Assembly (NCBI GenBank): GCA_035222895.1
Contig: JAVYIG010000413.1
Span: 157,501 to 221,500, forward strand
DNA length: 64,000 nt
Direction: 5' to 3'
Source: Strongylocentrotus droebachiensis
Lineage: Eukaryota; Echinodermata; Echinoidea; Camarodonta; Strongylocentrotidae
In this document: positions 1 to 12,600 of the stretch, piece by piece
Layout of the letters: each line of letters begins with the position of its first letter
How positions within the stretch are numbered: position 1 is the first letter of the stretch
Translations under genes and position numbers: made by a program
The notes under the pieces: generated by a model
Databases searched by the model: none
Told to the model about the DNA's origin: nothing
The model's input: the letters and a program-made list of their open reading frames with translations, nothing else

Positions 1-294
1 CATCCCCACCAACCTCTCGACCGTGTCGCCTTACACCAACCCCTCCTCGTCCTCCTCCAACAACAATGGGATGGGCAACGGTGGGGTGAAACCCTCAGGG
101 TTGCTGATGACCGCGCCCGTGGGAGTGGTCGAGGGCGAGGAGAGGAACACCTTTCAGAATCAGCAGAAGCAGCAGACCGGAAACTCGACTTTTAACACCT
201 CCGTGCCAACCACTCTTGCTCAAAAGCAGTCTGCTTCCATCCAGGTACAGAAACTTTTGAAAGTGATTTACGCGAGTGTAAGACTTGGCCCTGG
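1..294 (+). CDS. BAIAP2: BAIAP2-like exon: Ser/Asn/Gln-rich linker
   Basis: The frame is open from base 2 and reads a low-complexity polar linker (serine and asparagine runs, then a Gln-rich patch). Two donors are plausible. A strong-looking CAG/GTACAG ends the exon at 244 in phase 0, and TGG/GTGAGG ends it at 294 in phase 2. Only the second matches the phase of the recognised WH2-like exon, unless a small exon in between has been missed. The 5' end runs off the window. Confidence 0.65.
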
Positions 295-3200
295 GTGAGG
301 GGGCATTTCTACTCTGAAAATAATATGATGTCTTTAAAGGAAGCAACAAATACCCCTTGCTTTTTTTTTAATTAAAGAAATTTTCAATGCAATTTCTTTA
401 AATTATTTCCTTCATAAAATTGCACAAAATGTATGCAGTTCTAGTGTTCATAACCATACTCATTATGCACAATAAGGTGTGGATTACAATGGGCTTTATT
501 CTGCCTAAAGAACGACATATTTTATTGGCCATGACATAATTTATCCAAGCAGTGGGGGGGGGGGGGGGGGGCTACCACAGCACCAGGGTTTTCCCCTACT
601 CTTATGTAGAGTGTAATGTACTTGTATATACTGTAGATGGTGAATCTTTTTGTTTCTTCACCATGGGGTGTCTGTTTCACATGCTTTTCATCAGACCAAG
701 TGTTTTCTGTTAAACCCTAGCCCGCTTCTCTGAAAAGTGAGGGATGCGACTAGTGCCCCTCATGTTGGCAGCCATGTTATGAAAAGGCCAGGACGACTTT
801 CCAAGTGATAATAATAAAATAATGATAATAATAATAGTGCATATAGCGCTCATGTCTGTCAGTCTTGACTCTCCTGGCTCTCCATAATCGGACATGTAAT
901 ATTTATCATTATCATGAAATTATAACTCCTCAAAGATTACAAGTGCTTACATTTGTTTTATACAATTGATTTATTTTGTTGGTGATAGCCTGATGTCCAG
1001 CTTTCTCAAATCCAACTCTCTGTGCCTGATGAAAACACCAATGTGCCCTCACAAAACAATGGAGATCAGGGAGAAGGGTAATTATTATTATTATTAAACA
1101 GCAATAAACTAGATAGTTTCGTAATCGTAGTCTTTTAACTACCCCAGGTAATATAATATTTTGTTTTGTATGTTTTAGATCAAAACTACATGGTATCACC
1201 TTTAAAGTGTACCAATCTCCTAAAAAATAAAACTGTGTAATATGTATAAATTCAATCTCATATAACTCTACCAGGCATTCTATGGGCTTAACAGGTAAGC
1301 AACATGAAAAAAAGAAAATATCACTGTGCAAAAAATGTGCAGGCCATATTTTATGCAAGGAGGTATGGGTGCGTCGATTCGTCTACTCACAAGTCACTTT
1401 TGTGTTATTGAGAGTGTGTTTAAATTTCCAATATCTCTTTATAGAAGCATTGTTTGAAGCTCATCACATAAATTTCATGTATTTTTAATATAGTGTAGCA
1501 ACATTGAACTACTTTCATAGAGAGCACACAGTATGTTTAGTGATCGGAACACTTTCAGATGAGGATTTATTTCTTCTTTAAAAATTGTATTTCTCTTCTC
1601 TTTCCTTCTCCAGCAACCCTTTTGGATCAATTCAGCTTCGTAAGACGGTGACGAATGATCGTTCAGCTCCCATCATCCCCAGAGACTACCAGATGGGTGA
1701 ATATGCACGGTAGGTGGTCGGTCAGACATTCTGAAGGAGGGAGGCTCAGACATATAGTATTTCTAAACAGAATAACAGCAAAAGTGCAAAGAAAAATCTT
1801 GCCAATGTGGAAATGCTGACTCCTTATTCTCACTCGAATATCCTGTCCCATGTATTCTTAAAAAACAAACCATCAAGTGGCTTAGGTTGAAAACATTCCA
1901 AACAAATCTTAAATGGAGCAACATGTGTCATGTAATGATAATGTGAGTCACATCCATGTAATAGCTTACTCACATTGTCTGTACAAAGATAATGTATATT
2001 ATAAGATGATGACATGGATCCTAATCAAATGATAGGTTGAAAGCGTACACGTGACCAGGCATTTATTTTGCCTAACATATAATTTGGATAATGACTGGTC
2101 ATTATCCAATTCTAATGACTGGTCATTAGTAAAATCATGTTATAAAACATCATTTTATAAAACAAATAAAATATAATCTTATAAAACATATAATACACAT
2201 CATTTTGTTCGGGCATTAGTAAAATTACCCATACTCGGTACCTTCAAAATTTGGATAATGACCGGTCATTATCCAACGCCTCAGGCATGTTAGACTGTTC
2301 CAAAGGTACCTTGTGTGTGTAATTCTTACTGATATCCTCACTGCTGTGTATTATTTGTATACTGTACATAGGTTTGCACCATATTTTATTTCTCTATACT
2401 GGTTGTGATCACCCTTGGATTGTGAGGAAACCCCTGTTGGATCTCATCCAGAATTCAGATCCTATTTTTCTGAACCAGCTTCCCTGTTTGTCCAAGTTGC
2501 CCTTTAGTCTTATTTCCTTTTGTTGGATATTGACCAGGCCAGGATGAATGACTTTGATACACGTACATGTACTTTGTATGGATTTGTTATCAAACCTAAG
2601 GTGAATCAGTCTGCATTTTGGACTTAAACTCTTATAACAATGGAGTATGTTTCAAGCTACACAATCATTATTCACTCATTTCCTTATGCATTCTATACAT
2701 TTCCATGAGAGTTGCCAAAGCTGTAAGTGTTGCTTAGGTTATTTTCTTACACTTACATGTATGTAATATATAAAATTTACATTTTCACAACCTTTAAGAT
2801 TTTCTCAAACAAAACCATTGATATAAAGATTTTGAAAAAAATATAATTGCTCCCAAGAATAGCAAATGCATTCTTAAAGATAAAGTTGAGTTCTGGTCAT
2901 GCGATTGCATTGTGAAATAAACGATGTGGAATCTATCAGAAAATGTTGATCATCTAGTATATAAATATTCGTGTGTATTGCAAGGTTCTGGAATCATCAA
3001 AATGATAAGAAATTTGGCCAAATCTTGGCAAAGTTACAAGCACTGTACACAAAATGATGTATATGGGACTACACGAGCACATGGCGAAAAAAACCTACCC
3101 CCCGATTTTTACGTATTTTATGTCATATTTAGAATATGAAGGCATTTGAAGAGCCATGCTTTTCAGGGAACATGTTTAATCTGATGTTCTTCCACCCTTG

Positions 3201-4947
3201 CATAATAACAATGATAACGCTCACAAATTATTTGTTACCTCTTCCCAGAACTCAACCTTCTCTTTAAGGATAACGCCTTGCAAGTTTGGAAAACAATTAG
3301 GAGTACATGAATGTACATGTAGGTGAAGTAATTTGCAGAAGGCTTTACAGTAGCTTTCAATCACACTTGTATAGCTTTAGTGACCACCCGTATAGAAAGA
3401 CCCCATTTTATAATTGCTTTCTCATTTAAACATGTACTAAAGGAACCTGTACATAAAGACCACCGGCCTATAAAGACCACTTTTCAGCTTTCCCTTGAGC
3501 AGTCTTCATGTACAAGTTTCACTGTATTACTCCCTTTTTTTATTTTATATATCTACATGATTTTATGTTTATATTCAACATTCATTTGACTCATGCATGC
3601 ATGCAACATAAAGCCTGGAAACAAAACCAGCAGATGAAATCGCAAAGTGCGATGATGACCCCCAACATGACCCGGCTACATCGGAAACTGATACAAATCG
3701 ACAGAGAACTTGTAAACTTGGAGATGTGGATAGATCTCCCTCATTCTATTCATAATAATCAGGTCTGACATGCTGTAACCCCATCCATAACCAGTGTTAC
3801 ATTGTCAAACCATATAGTAGACTATCTTGTTTATTGTTCTTCTTTGTCAGTGTGGTTCATCTTCTAAATTACATCGTTTGCAACCCTGGTTACTGCAGTG
3901 ATGCTTGTCCAAAGCAATAAATTGAAATTAGAAAAAACATTATTTCAAAATGTCTATATAATTTGTGTAACATAATTGTTATTTCGTCAAAGTTTGTCAA
4001 TATCAAATTTCCTTGCCCCCCCCCCCCTCCCCCACCCTCCCCCTCCCAAAAAGAATTGTCTCAGCACTATACATCCTGACTTATGGATCCTGCTGAGTAT
4101 CGTCGTAGAAGTAGAAGTATATGACTCCCCTTCATACCCTGTCTACATTTACAAGTACTTGTATATGTATGAAGTTATATTCCAGTATGTAGTAAATATC
4201 GTCATTGCTGGTTCTTTTTCTTTTTGTATATATGTAGTTTTATCACTAACATTGGCTGATAAACTTGTACTCTGGCTAGTTGTTTGGATATAAATATATA
4301 TTAATAGTAGATGAGTAATGAACATGCAATTTACATAAATTATGTAGTCTTGACATTCCCATGTTCATTGATATAACACTAATATATATTTCTACATGTA
4401 TGTCCCTGCTACAGCATATGATATTTTTGCTATGAGTGTGCACATGCAGTCATGTCAATTTTATTTTTTTACCAGTTATGGTTGCATCTGAAAAAACAAA
4501 CCACTCCTTCCAATGGCTGTGAGCAACCCTGTATAATTTTGGAATATACTAAAAGATCATGAATTATTCTTAATAAAGAAGTACAGCAAGGTTTTTGCAC
4601 TAGAAAAAAAGCCAGGATACTGCATAAAGTAATATAAATGCCTGAAGTGCACAAATGCACAATAATCCATTATTTCCTGGTCCTGCTTTACCTACATGTA
4701 GGTCTATTTGTTGGTTATATGTTACAAAGATTGTCAGTTCATATTTTAACAGGAATTTGACTTGGTGACATTTTCTCTGTAACTGCAATCCTAATAATTG
4801 ATATACTGTGGTCTTGCCATAAGTACATGACATATACATGATTAATATTTAAAAAAAGATGTTATTAAATTACGTATTTACCCCACTTTCTCATTAATTC
4901 AATTTTCTCCTTATTTGATTTTCCCCTCTCTATTTTGCAGGCACTAA
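1..4947 (+). CDS. BAIAP2: IRSp53/IRTKS-family (BAIAP2-like) gene, C-terminal part, spliced
   Basis: Family members bind membranes through an N-terminal I-BAR domain and recruit actin regulators through an SH3 domain, building filopodia and ruffles at the cell cortex. Only the end is in this window. The first exon encodes a Ser/Asn/Gln-rich linker of the kind found between SH3 and the C-terminus. A second exon (1614-1709) encodes NPFGSIQLRKT followed by VTNDRSAPII, which I recognise as the WH2-like C-terminal signature of vertebrate BAIAP2 and BAIAP2L1. The last exon adds only His and a stop. If the 1710 donor is not used, TAG follows directly, so both routes end at almost the same residue. 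Phase: exon 2 needs two bases from upstream. The donor at 295 supplies them and gives Gly before NPF, as in vertebrates; the donor at 245 does not. BAIAP2 versus BAIAP2L1 cannot be decided here. Confidence 0.8.
295..1613 (+). other. Intron of BAIAP2-like gene
   Basis: No coding signal was seen. It holds a G run at 553-571, an AAT-rich repeat tail with a TATAGCGCT core near 780-895 and a short ATT microsatellite at 1080-1095. Confidence 0.6.
780..895. repeat. AAT-rich repeat tail with AGCGC core
   Basis: An (AAT)n-like run is followed by TGCATATAGCGCTC. Similar (AAT)n plus AGCGCTT modules recur at 20605-20672 and 57008-57095 and in the tail of the SINE at 21371-21740, so this is probably a truncated SINE tail. 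Confidence 0.4.
1614..1709 (+). CDS. BAIAP2: BAIAP2-like exon with C-terminal WH2-like motif
   Basis: The acceptor is a long pyrimidine tract ending CTCCAG; the donor is ACG/GTAGGT. One base completes the upstream Gly codon, then 31 codons read NPFGSIQLRKT, VTNDRSAPII and PRDYQMGEYA. The NPF-x-x-x-L-[RK]-x-T-VTNDRSAP pattern is the family signature and the basis for naming the gene. Confidence 0.85.
1710..4940 (+). other. Intron of BAIAP2-like gene
   Basis: AT-rich and non-coding. It contains a TTAA-flanked MITE (2874-3267), a stretch resembling dispersed repeats with the phrase AAAGACCAC around 3380-3480, and a C-rich run at 4016-4045. No exon with good splice sites and a matching phase was found. 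Confidence 0.5.
2874..3267. mobile_element. TTAA-flanked MITE, family B, copy 1
   Basis: TTAA at 2874-2877 and 3264-3267 flanks inverted ends: AGATAAAGTTGAGTTCTGG on the left and, read in reverse, AGAGAAGGTTGAGTTCTGG on the right. The interior includes TCATGCGATTGCATTGTGA and ATCATCAAAATGATAAG, both found in reverse orientation in the copy at 60310-60674. It is non-coding and lies in an intron of the BAIAP2-like gene. Confidence 0.75.
4941..4947 (+). CDS. BAIAP2: BAIAP2-like terminal coding exon (His-stop)
   Basis: The acceptor is a CT-rich tract ending TTTTGCAG at 4940. Joined to the phase-2 donor at 1710, the exon completes Arg, then reads His and TAA. A longer open frame continues here (ALIYSPSILNPDK...) but needs a different phase, so I treat it as UTR. 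Confidence 0.5.
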
Positions 4948-7900
4948 TCTATTCTCCAAGCATACTGAACCCAGATAAACCATCCTACTCGTCTGAGAAG
5001 AAACGCTTGTCAAACTCTGCAATATTATTTAAATTCATGCGAGGAAAAATGTATATATACCATGCACTGAATATTATGGTAGTATTACATCGCAACATTC
5101 CTCAATACATCGTCGCCAAGTCAGGCAACACACTTAGACGGACTTTCATCTAATCAGGAACGATTCAGGTGCCTAGGCCTACTGAAATATGCAAGCATTT
5201 CTGTGATGTCATGTTTTGTAATATTCAGAACAAATTTCTGTAGGAGATGCAGCTAGAAATAAATGTCCGAAAGTGAGATTTCGTGAAAGTCTTTGTGACA
5301 ATGTCAGACTTGCTATGACGTCTAAGGTGGGAGCCAGTTGATTTCACTCAACTCTTCATATGCCAGTTACATCATTTTTCGAATAGAAGATAGTATTTGC
5401 TTAAATTTCAGGAGGGCAATAACTAATAAGGCTTTACATACGGTATATGTAATGCCCATTTGGCAGACAAACTGTGGTGAGAGTAATTACTAAAATATTG
5501 TGTCATTTTTTGCAAGATAAATCTTGTTGTTATTAGGATTAAAAGGTGTACATTGTACATGCATTCACATGTACCTAATTTTATAGATGTTTATCAACAT
5601 TTTACAAATGGTCTTAAAATTTGAGCTGCGACCAAACTCAGTGGGCATTTTTTTAGCCAAAATTTGTGCCATAAATGAGACAAAAGGTCTTTGTATTATG
5701 CAACTCAACAAATTAATGTATGTGCCTACATATTGCCTTTCAGGTAAATTGCAATATATTTTATGAACAAAATCAAATATAGTATCCTTTTCTTCTCATA
5801 TAAAGTGAGTAAATACTTGTATTTAGAAGAATAAAACGGCTTTTATGTAAAATGATGCTGGTATTGGAATATATATTTGTATATGCATTTTGTTTTTTCA
5901 TATTGCATGTGTAAATAGACTACTAAACTGCAACTTGCAATATAATCATGTCGTTCAGATGTTGTATGCATTTGGCCGTCTTGTAAATAAGAAAGTTTTT
6001 AAGAATGCTCTTATGGTCAATATATTTGCCCACTTTTTGTATATGTCTGAAGTAATGCTTAAGAGAACTATGTCAAATCATGTCATAGAATTATTGATTT
6101 TTTAAAATTATATTGCCTATTTATAGTTTTTATGTTACCGTTACAAATAATAGTCATCTCAAAATGCTACAAGGTTTGTATTATGTTGTTAAAAGAGGTC
6201 TGTTTATAATAATTACACTGTTAGAAATCACTGTACAGCTTGTGAAAAATATTAAGAATACATCTAAAAAGAAAATTATGCATGTATGATTTTTATAATG
6301 CTAAATAGTTGAGTTGCCATGCCAAAATGATCATCTACTCTAAAACTTTTGGCGATTAGTCATATAAAGTTTTTTTTTTTTAAATCATGCGTAGTGTAAT
6401 CATAGACCTTAAAATATATGTAGTGATTTTCTTTAAGTTTAGAATGATGCTCTATAATGTCTAATTGTGAAGAGGGAAAAGATTTTGAAAGGGATCATAA
6501 ATTTACTTGCATGATATCATGCAGTGCCTGCCAATTGTGTTTTCAGCCATAACATATTCAAATCAGAGAATTACATGTATCACTATAGCAACATTAATAT
6601 TTTCTAAAAATCAACCCAAAGCAATTGCAACATCCTTGTGGGTCACCTATTGAAATGTGCGAACATTAAAATGGTGACAAAATTGTGAACTATTTTAAAT
6701 CTCTTGATGTGTTGCCAATTTAAAGATTTTAAAGCTTTTTTTCTTCATTTTTTCAAAATTCTTGGCATGAACGCAATATAGACATGAAACAATGATGGGT
6801 GCCAGAAATGTTGCCCTTTCTTATAATGCATCTGGCATATTTTTAGGGCTCTGATCAAAGGTTATAGAGCAAACCACAAAGTGTGGTATGATTATTGCGA
6901 CAGTGTTAATGATTATTAAAGGCTAAATGGATTACATATGAAGAGGCTGCAGTAGACAACTTTTAAGTGATTTAGAGTGTGAAACATGGTCTGATAGAAA
7001 GTATCTGCAGAAAGAGCAGTTATTGTAGAAACACAGTATTATCAATATAGGCAAGTAATGTTGTATAATGTATATATATGCAAACATGTGTGCATTATAT
7101 ATCCAGAGTCTTCCAAACTTACAGGTTTACAAGGTCGCTCTCACAACTCATGGAAAACACATATTTTGATCAAAGATATGTTTACAAGGTAGCTCTGCTC
7201 TTTAAACTCAAGGAAAACTATTTTTGATAGAGAAACAAAGTTAAAGTTGTATGTACATGTATTAAATGATGGTTTAAGAATTTAAAGAATCTCTTTTTTG
7301 TATACTAAAGCGAGAGGTGGTAGTACACTTTTGATCAATGAGATTTAATGGTATCTTACATCTGTTTTGCACAGGAATGCTTTGTAGGCCTAATGTAGGC
7401 CCTGTTTCATAAAACTTGTTTGGCTGAGAACAAATTTGTTATAGAAATGTGACTTGTGTTATTGATAACAAGTTTTATGAAGCAAGGTCCTGAATTTCAT
7501 CAGGAACAAAATGATGTACAGTTAACAACTAAAATGGGTCATACCCTTGTAATTTGATGTTTGTGTTAATCGTGACTCGAGAATGAAAGGTAGACTTGTC
7601 AAATTAGGGCTGTTGTTTAATATTTTTGAATAGGCATGAATATGTTACATTCTCAAGAAACCTAAATCAGGAAAATCATTTTTTTTCTTCATATACTTAT
7701 TTTTTTTCTCAAAAACTTGGTAAGTGTATGAATAATATAGATGTTCACTGTAAGCAGACCTAGCTGTATGTTAACATGTTTATTACACCTACATGTACAT
7801 GTATGTTATAAAATACAGGCTTGTTTGAAATATGACTAGGTCACATCGAACGTTTACAATTTCTATCACACTTCGTCTCCTCTATGATACATGTGTATCT

Positions 7901-10030
7901 GTACATGTGTCTGTCAACATGTCAGATACTGAATTCAAGCTGCATGTATTTATAACCTATAATAATAATAATAGTATGTATTTCTACTGTGCACTTCCTT
8001 ATATCATATCACTCCAGGCACTTTGATGTAATATGATATGGATACTTAAGTGTTATCTTAACAAAAAACAAAGAAACAACTCAAACAGTATCAGACATGT
8101 AACATTAAGTTTCCTAGGAACTCTGGGTAAAAAGTAGCTGCTTGATTGTCCTTTGAAAATAAAGTAAGACACCTGATAGTTCTAATATCACTGGGCTGTC
8201 TTTTACATATGACTGGTGCCACATTTCCAAATGCCCGATCTTGATGTCATGATGTATGTCGTAAGCACTTTAAGGGACTATATACAGTAGCTGCAAGTGG
8301 CTTCTACAGCGAATCACAACACAAGCTATATTATACACCGCACAACTGTTATGTACTTGTACATCTGTAGACTGTTCGCAGGACGAAAGTATTCTAAGCA
8401 CAATACAAAAACGACTGATATAATATTGTCTTTGTGTTTTTTTAAGGAAGTAGTATTGTTGCCAGAAGTTATCTTCTTAAAGGGACTATGTCCCATTTGC
8501 AAGCCAAAAAAATGAAAAAGTTAAATTCCAACTGCATTTGAAAGATAATACTAATTTAGAACTTCCCTAAAAAAGGTGGGGCTTGAAAATGTCTTCGAGT
8601 GGGAAAATAATGACTATTAGTTGTCAAATCGACTTTAGGGCTATAGAGCCCAAAAGTAATAGTCTTGATTTTCAGACAATTGTACTGAATGATCATACGT
8701 TTTAGGCTGCGCAAAGATTCAATCAGTTTAATCTTGGCCATCACAAGAAGTGGGTTATTGATGTAGACAAATGCTCATGTACCCTTTACAACTCTTTTCA
8801 TTTATGTTATTACCAAAGAAGAAAAAAAGCCAGTCAGTCACTCAATAGTGTCTGACAGTGAAGTCTAGCAAGTAAACGGGTTTCCTTGCATAATTTGAAT
8901 ATGAGGACACTGCTAACGTTTAAATTTCACAGATAGGACATACATGACATACTTATAATTCCTGCAAAGTTCTACAGAATTTGAGGTTGGCTGCAAAAGG
9001 GACATAGTACCTTTAAATGCAGTGATAGTAAAAGATCACAAATTCCACAAGTTGTTTTCTTCAAGAACATTCTATATTTTTAGAATAACATTTAAGATGG
9101 TTAGATGTAATTTCTTGATGAATAGCTGTCAAAGTAAATTTGATGCAATTTACAGTCGCTTGGTATTTTAGTTTGAAAAGACTGCAATATCAATTTGAAG
9201 ATATTAATTTATCGCGATATATTTTAATGTATAGTGCTTTCATAACTATTAAAACTTGTACAAGATTGTTTTTGTTTGTTCACGATTTTTGTGAAAATGT
9301 CGTTTTTAGTAATTCCTGAATGGTAACAAGAATTGGAGTAAATGTAATTGATATGATCAGGGTTTTGTTAGAGAAGTAAAGACACTTCATAATTATTGTA
9401 CAACTTAAGTGAATCATTTCTTGAATAGATTGTTTCAATTAAACTGCAATGTTAGGCTAATGTTTAGAAGTATTTAAATGTTATTCTAAGTTACCGGTAT
9501 ACTTAGAATTAAGTTTGAACACTCATATAGGTGCTTTAAAACCTCAACGATATAATATATTTTTTATTCACTTAAAGGCCTATTCTTTGTTTTGCCTTTG
9601 TTTATACATGTATGTGTTGGATAATACTATTATTGCACGTCCATAAGTTTTGTATATATTTGATGCACCAAAATGTGATTGATATAATGAATATTGATTG
9701 CTATTTTTGATTGTTTATATCAAAAGAAAGAGACAAGATCATTGCAAATCATATATTTTGAAAATTAAAAAAAAAAACTGATATGTAAGTCATGTTGAAG
9801 TATGGTATATAAAAAAGCTTGTTTATTGCAATGACTTAATATTACAATCATGTTGTGCATTAGTATTTCACCAGTTAACATAATGTTAACCAATGTGAAA
9901 CAGATTAAAGAATAAATACACTGTAAATGTTCTCATATTGGCATTTGTATCATTGAGCAATTTGTTGTATTTTCATTCTGATATTAATATTACCTGGCAT
10001 AACTTTTATTTAGAGATATAAATAAATCAA
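4948..10030 (+). other. Probable long 3' UTR of the BAIAP2-like gene
   Basis: About 5 kb of AT-rich sequence with many ATTTA-like motifs and no convincing ORF follows the inferred stop. Candidate polyadenylation signals AATAAA lie at 9911 and 10021. A TTAA-flanked MITE (8477-9016) sits inside. The extent is inferred; a shorter UTR followed by intergenic DNA is equally possible. Confidence 0.35.
8477..9016. mobile_element. TTAA-flanked MITE, family A, copy 1
   Basis: The ends are inverted: TTAAAGGGACTATGTCCC on the left; on the right GGGACATAGTACCTTTAA. TTAA lies at both borders. The interior matches 21777-22302 almost throughout and the fragment at 35965-36112. There is no ORF of note. This is a non-autonomous DNA element of about 530 bp. 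Confidence 0.85.
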
Positions 10031-10159
10031 CACAACTACATAAGATATATAGATGTACTTTAAGGGGGGGGGGGGGGTAGCTGCCCTTCATAAGGTTTTG
10101 CTCAATAATTTCTATGGATCTTTTTTTCTTCTTTGTTTCTTTTTCTTTCTCACACTACC

Positions 10160-10211
<52 letters not shown>

Positions 10212-10213
10212 CG

Positions 10214-10238
<25 letters not shown>
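9896..10238. repeat. Duplicated segment, copy 1
   Basis: About 343 bp, from TGAAACAGATTAAAG through a G run and into the CT microsatellite, recurs nearly unchanged 628 bases downstream. Each copy carries AATAAA signals, the poly-G run and the start of the CT repeat. Confidence 0.9.
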
Positions 10239-10246
<8 letters not shown>

Positions 10247-10335
10247 ACTCTCTCTCTCTGTCTCTCTTTCTCTCCTTGTCTCTCTCTCTCACACAATCTC
10301 TCTCTCTCTCTCTCTCTGCCTCTCCCTCTCTCCCT
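10158..10335. repeat. CT-rich microsatellite
   Basis: (CT)n with TTT and CAC interruptions. Open frames here encode only Ser/Leu or Arg/Glu runs and are repeat artefacts. A shorter version lies at 10793-10867 in the duplicated copy. Confidence 0.9.
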
Positions 10336-10523
10336 CTATTTCCCATACCACTCTTAGATGATTTTTTTTTCCATTAGCATATTTCCGTTTGACCTTCATG
10401 TAGAACAATATTTGACATTTTAAGCCATGCAATTTTGAAAGACAGAACGAGCTCACACAGTATTACTGTACCTGTCAGATGTATAACGCCCTCTATAGAT
10501 CTGTCACTATTCCATGATCAATC

Positions 10524-10792
10524 TGAAACAGATTAAAGAATAAATACACTGTAAATGTTCTCATATTGGCATTTGTATCATTGAGCAATTTGTTGTATTT
10601 TCATTCTGATATTAATATTACCTGGCATAACTTTTATTTAGAGATATAAATAAATCAACACAACTACATAAGATATATAGATGTACTTTAAGGGGGGGGG
10701 GGGGGGGGGGTAGCTGCCCTTCTTAAGGTTTTGCTCAATAATTTCTATGGATCTTTTTTTCTTCTTTGTTTCTTTTTCTTTCTCACACTACC

Positions 10793-10842
<50 letters not shown>

Positions 10843-10867
10843 CGCTCTCTCTCTCTCTCTCTCTCTC
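10524..10867. repeat. Duplicated segment, copy 2
   Basis: Second copy of 9896-10238. The two differ mainly in homopolymer and CT-repeat length, so the duplication looks recent. The break in homology falls inside the CT repeat. Confidence 0.9.
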
Positions 10868-12095
10868 ATCTGCAGTAGTTGTCCAGTGGCTTATGGAAAA
10901 CTCTTGTAACTTTGTCAATTTTTGGTGAATCCAAACCTCACCTAGATAGATGGAAAGAGAATTTCGATTCCCATCTGATGAAATAATCAATTTCGAGAAT
11001 TAATATGCAATTTTTCAAAATTGCCCAAAAAATGAAGTTGACTTATAACCATTTAGTGATCTATCTGTTAAAAGAATTTGGATCTTGTGTAATTTTTTTT
11101 AAAGTCATCTTATCTGCCAATTTTATTTTATTTTGAAGAGTTAGTATCACTGATTTAGAAAAATTCAGTTTCACATCAATTTTACTCATTTTCGATTTTA
11201 TATGATTTTTGGGGTAAAAATCACGATTTCTATAATTGCTGTGGTTGTCCAACTAACAAAACTTTGAATTTACTTTAAAATGATATTGAATGTCTATTTT
11301 TACTTTGTTTTGTGCTAGAACATGATTTTAGAAGTATTTTGTATATCACTATGTGCAAGAAATGAGAAATAAAGCCCAAAGTTGCATGTAAAGAGAACTT
11401 TAAGATTAGGGTTATCTCTGTGTTTCCTGTACAAAGTGAATGGGGGCATGCAGCCGTTATCCACCTTATTCATCTAATTTTAACCTACTATTCCAAAAAA
11501 AAATGATGAATTTTTTATTTCTAAAAATAGTATGATATTTCATAGTCACTATTTTGTTGTTATTGTTTTTCATATTTGTAAACTTTTTTTGTTAAAGGGG
11601 TATTGAAAATGAGTATTTTCAATATAGCGCCCTCTACAGGTCAAATATCTTTAGTGCATGTAAACTGAATGCAACTGTAAAATGTAAAATGGGAGACAGA
11701 CTCACAGTGAAGCCTTTAAAATCGGATGTACCTGCAGCCTTTGTAAATGGATTCATGATAAAGGATTGATCACAGGAGATCTATAATGAATGGTAAGTTG
11801 ATTTATGGCTGTCATGTGCATAGATTTCAGATCCATATATGTGCAACCTTACTAGATAGTGCAGTATAATTTTATTCATTTGTCCAGAGCTGTGCTGCCT
11901 CTGTCAGCCAGGTCTACCGGCCTGGAAGTTTGCTGTCAATGGGTTATGAAGCAGCTGAAACTAGACTCTAATCTTTAATAATTGTAAATCCAACGACTGA
12001 ACAGTTACAAAGATTACATATAGAGGATGTAATGCTCTGGGGCCTAACTTTAGAATACCCCACCAGCACGGTTAATGTACATAAATGTAAAAGAC
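10868..12095. other. Intergenic, no gene recognised
   Basis: AT-rich sequence. The phrase GCGCCCTCTA occurs near 11627 and a related one near 10490, hinting at old dispersed repeats. Nothing else could be supported. Confidence 0.4.
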
Positions 12096-12147
12096 CTAGG
12101 GTTAGGGGTAGGGTTAGGCCGGGTTAGGGTTAGGGTTAGGGTTAGGT
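12096..12147. repeat. Interstitial telomere-like repeat
   Basis: Several TTAGGG units, with a few degenerate ones (GTTAGGGGTAG, GGTTAGGCC), run in tandem. TTAGGG is the metazoan telomere unit. The sequence lies inside a gene-bearing window, so it is an internal tract. Confidence 0.85.
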
Positions 12148-12204
12148 ATATATAGTCTGGTGGCTAGTGAAATTATCCTTACTTGGCTGATAAAAGCACT
12201 ATTT

Positions 12205-12600
12205 TTGGTAGAGGGCTTCCTTAGGCTTAGGACCTACTGAACAATATTAGGCTAGTAGGAGCCCCCGGCAAAAATTTCAATTTGAGGGTGTGGGGCGGGG
12301 GCGTCTTTTAGGAGCCCCCAAATACATTTAGAAGGTAATAACATTGATTTGTTGTTGTACAAATGCCAGTTTTGGTACAGGGCTTCCTTAGGACCTACTG
12401 AACAATATTAGGGTAGGAGCCCCAGTGAAAATATCATTATTAGGGTGTGGAGGCGGGGGCGTCGCCTCGTAGCCCACCAATAATTTATAAGGTAATATAA
12501 CATTGAGTTTTTGTTGTAGAAACGCCATTTTTGGTTCAGGGCTTCATTAAGACCTGCTGAATGATGGTAGGGTAGGATGGGGGGGGGGGGCACATGCAAT
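12205..12600 (+). repeat. Tandem ~165-bp repeat cluster, left arm
   Basis: Three diverged units each contain GGCTTCCTTAGGACCTACTG (or a close variant), AGGAGCCCC, GGGTGTGG and GGCGGGGGCGTC. The same units occur in reverse orientation at 13145-13562. Confidence 0.8.

Noticed and set aside
3631-3768. Possible alternative last exon of the BAIAP2-like gene (QMKSQSAMMTPNMTRLHRKL)
   Set aside because: The frame follows CCAG in a phase fitting the 244 donor, but the acceptor has no pyrimidine tract and the sequence resembles no known IRSp53 C-terminus.
4941-5153. Open frame ALIYSPSILNPDKPSYSSEK and onward
   Set aside because: It would need a splice phase that the upstream recognised exon does not supply. 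The matching phase gives His-stop.
10053-10377. Ser/Leu-rich frames over 70-100 codons
   Set aside because: Encoded entirely by the CT microsatellite.
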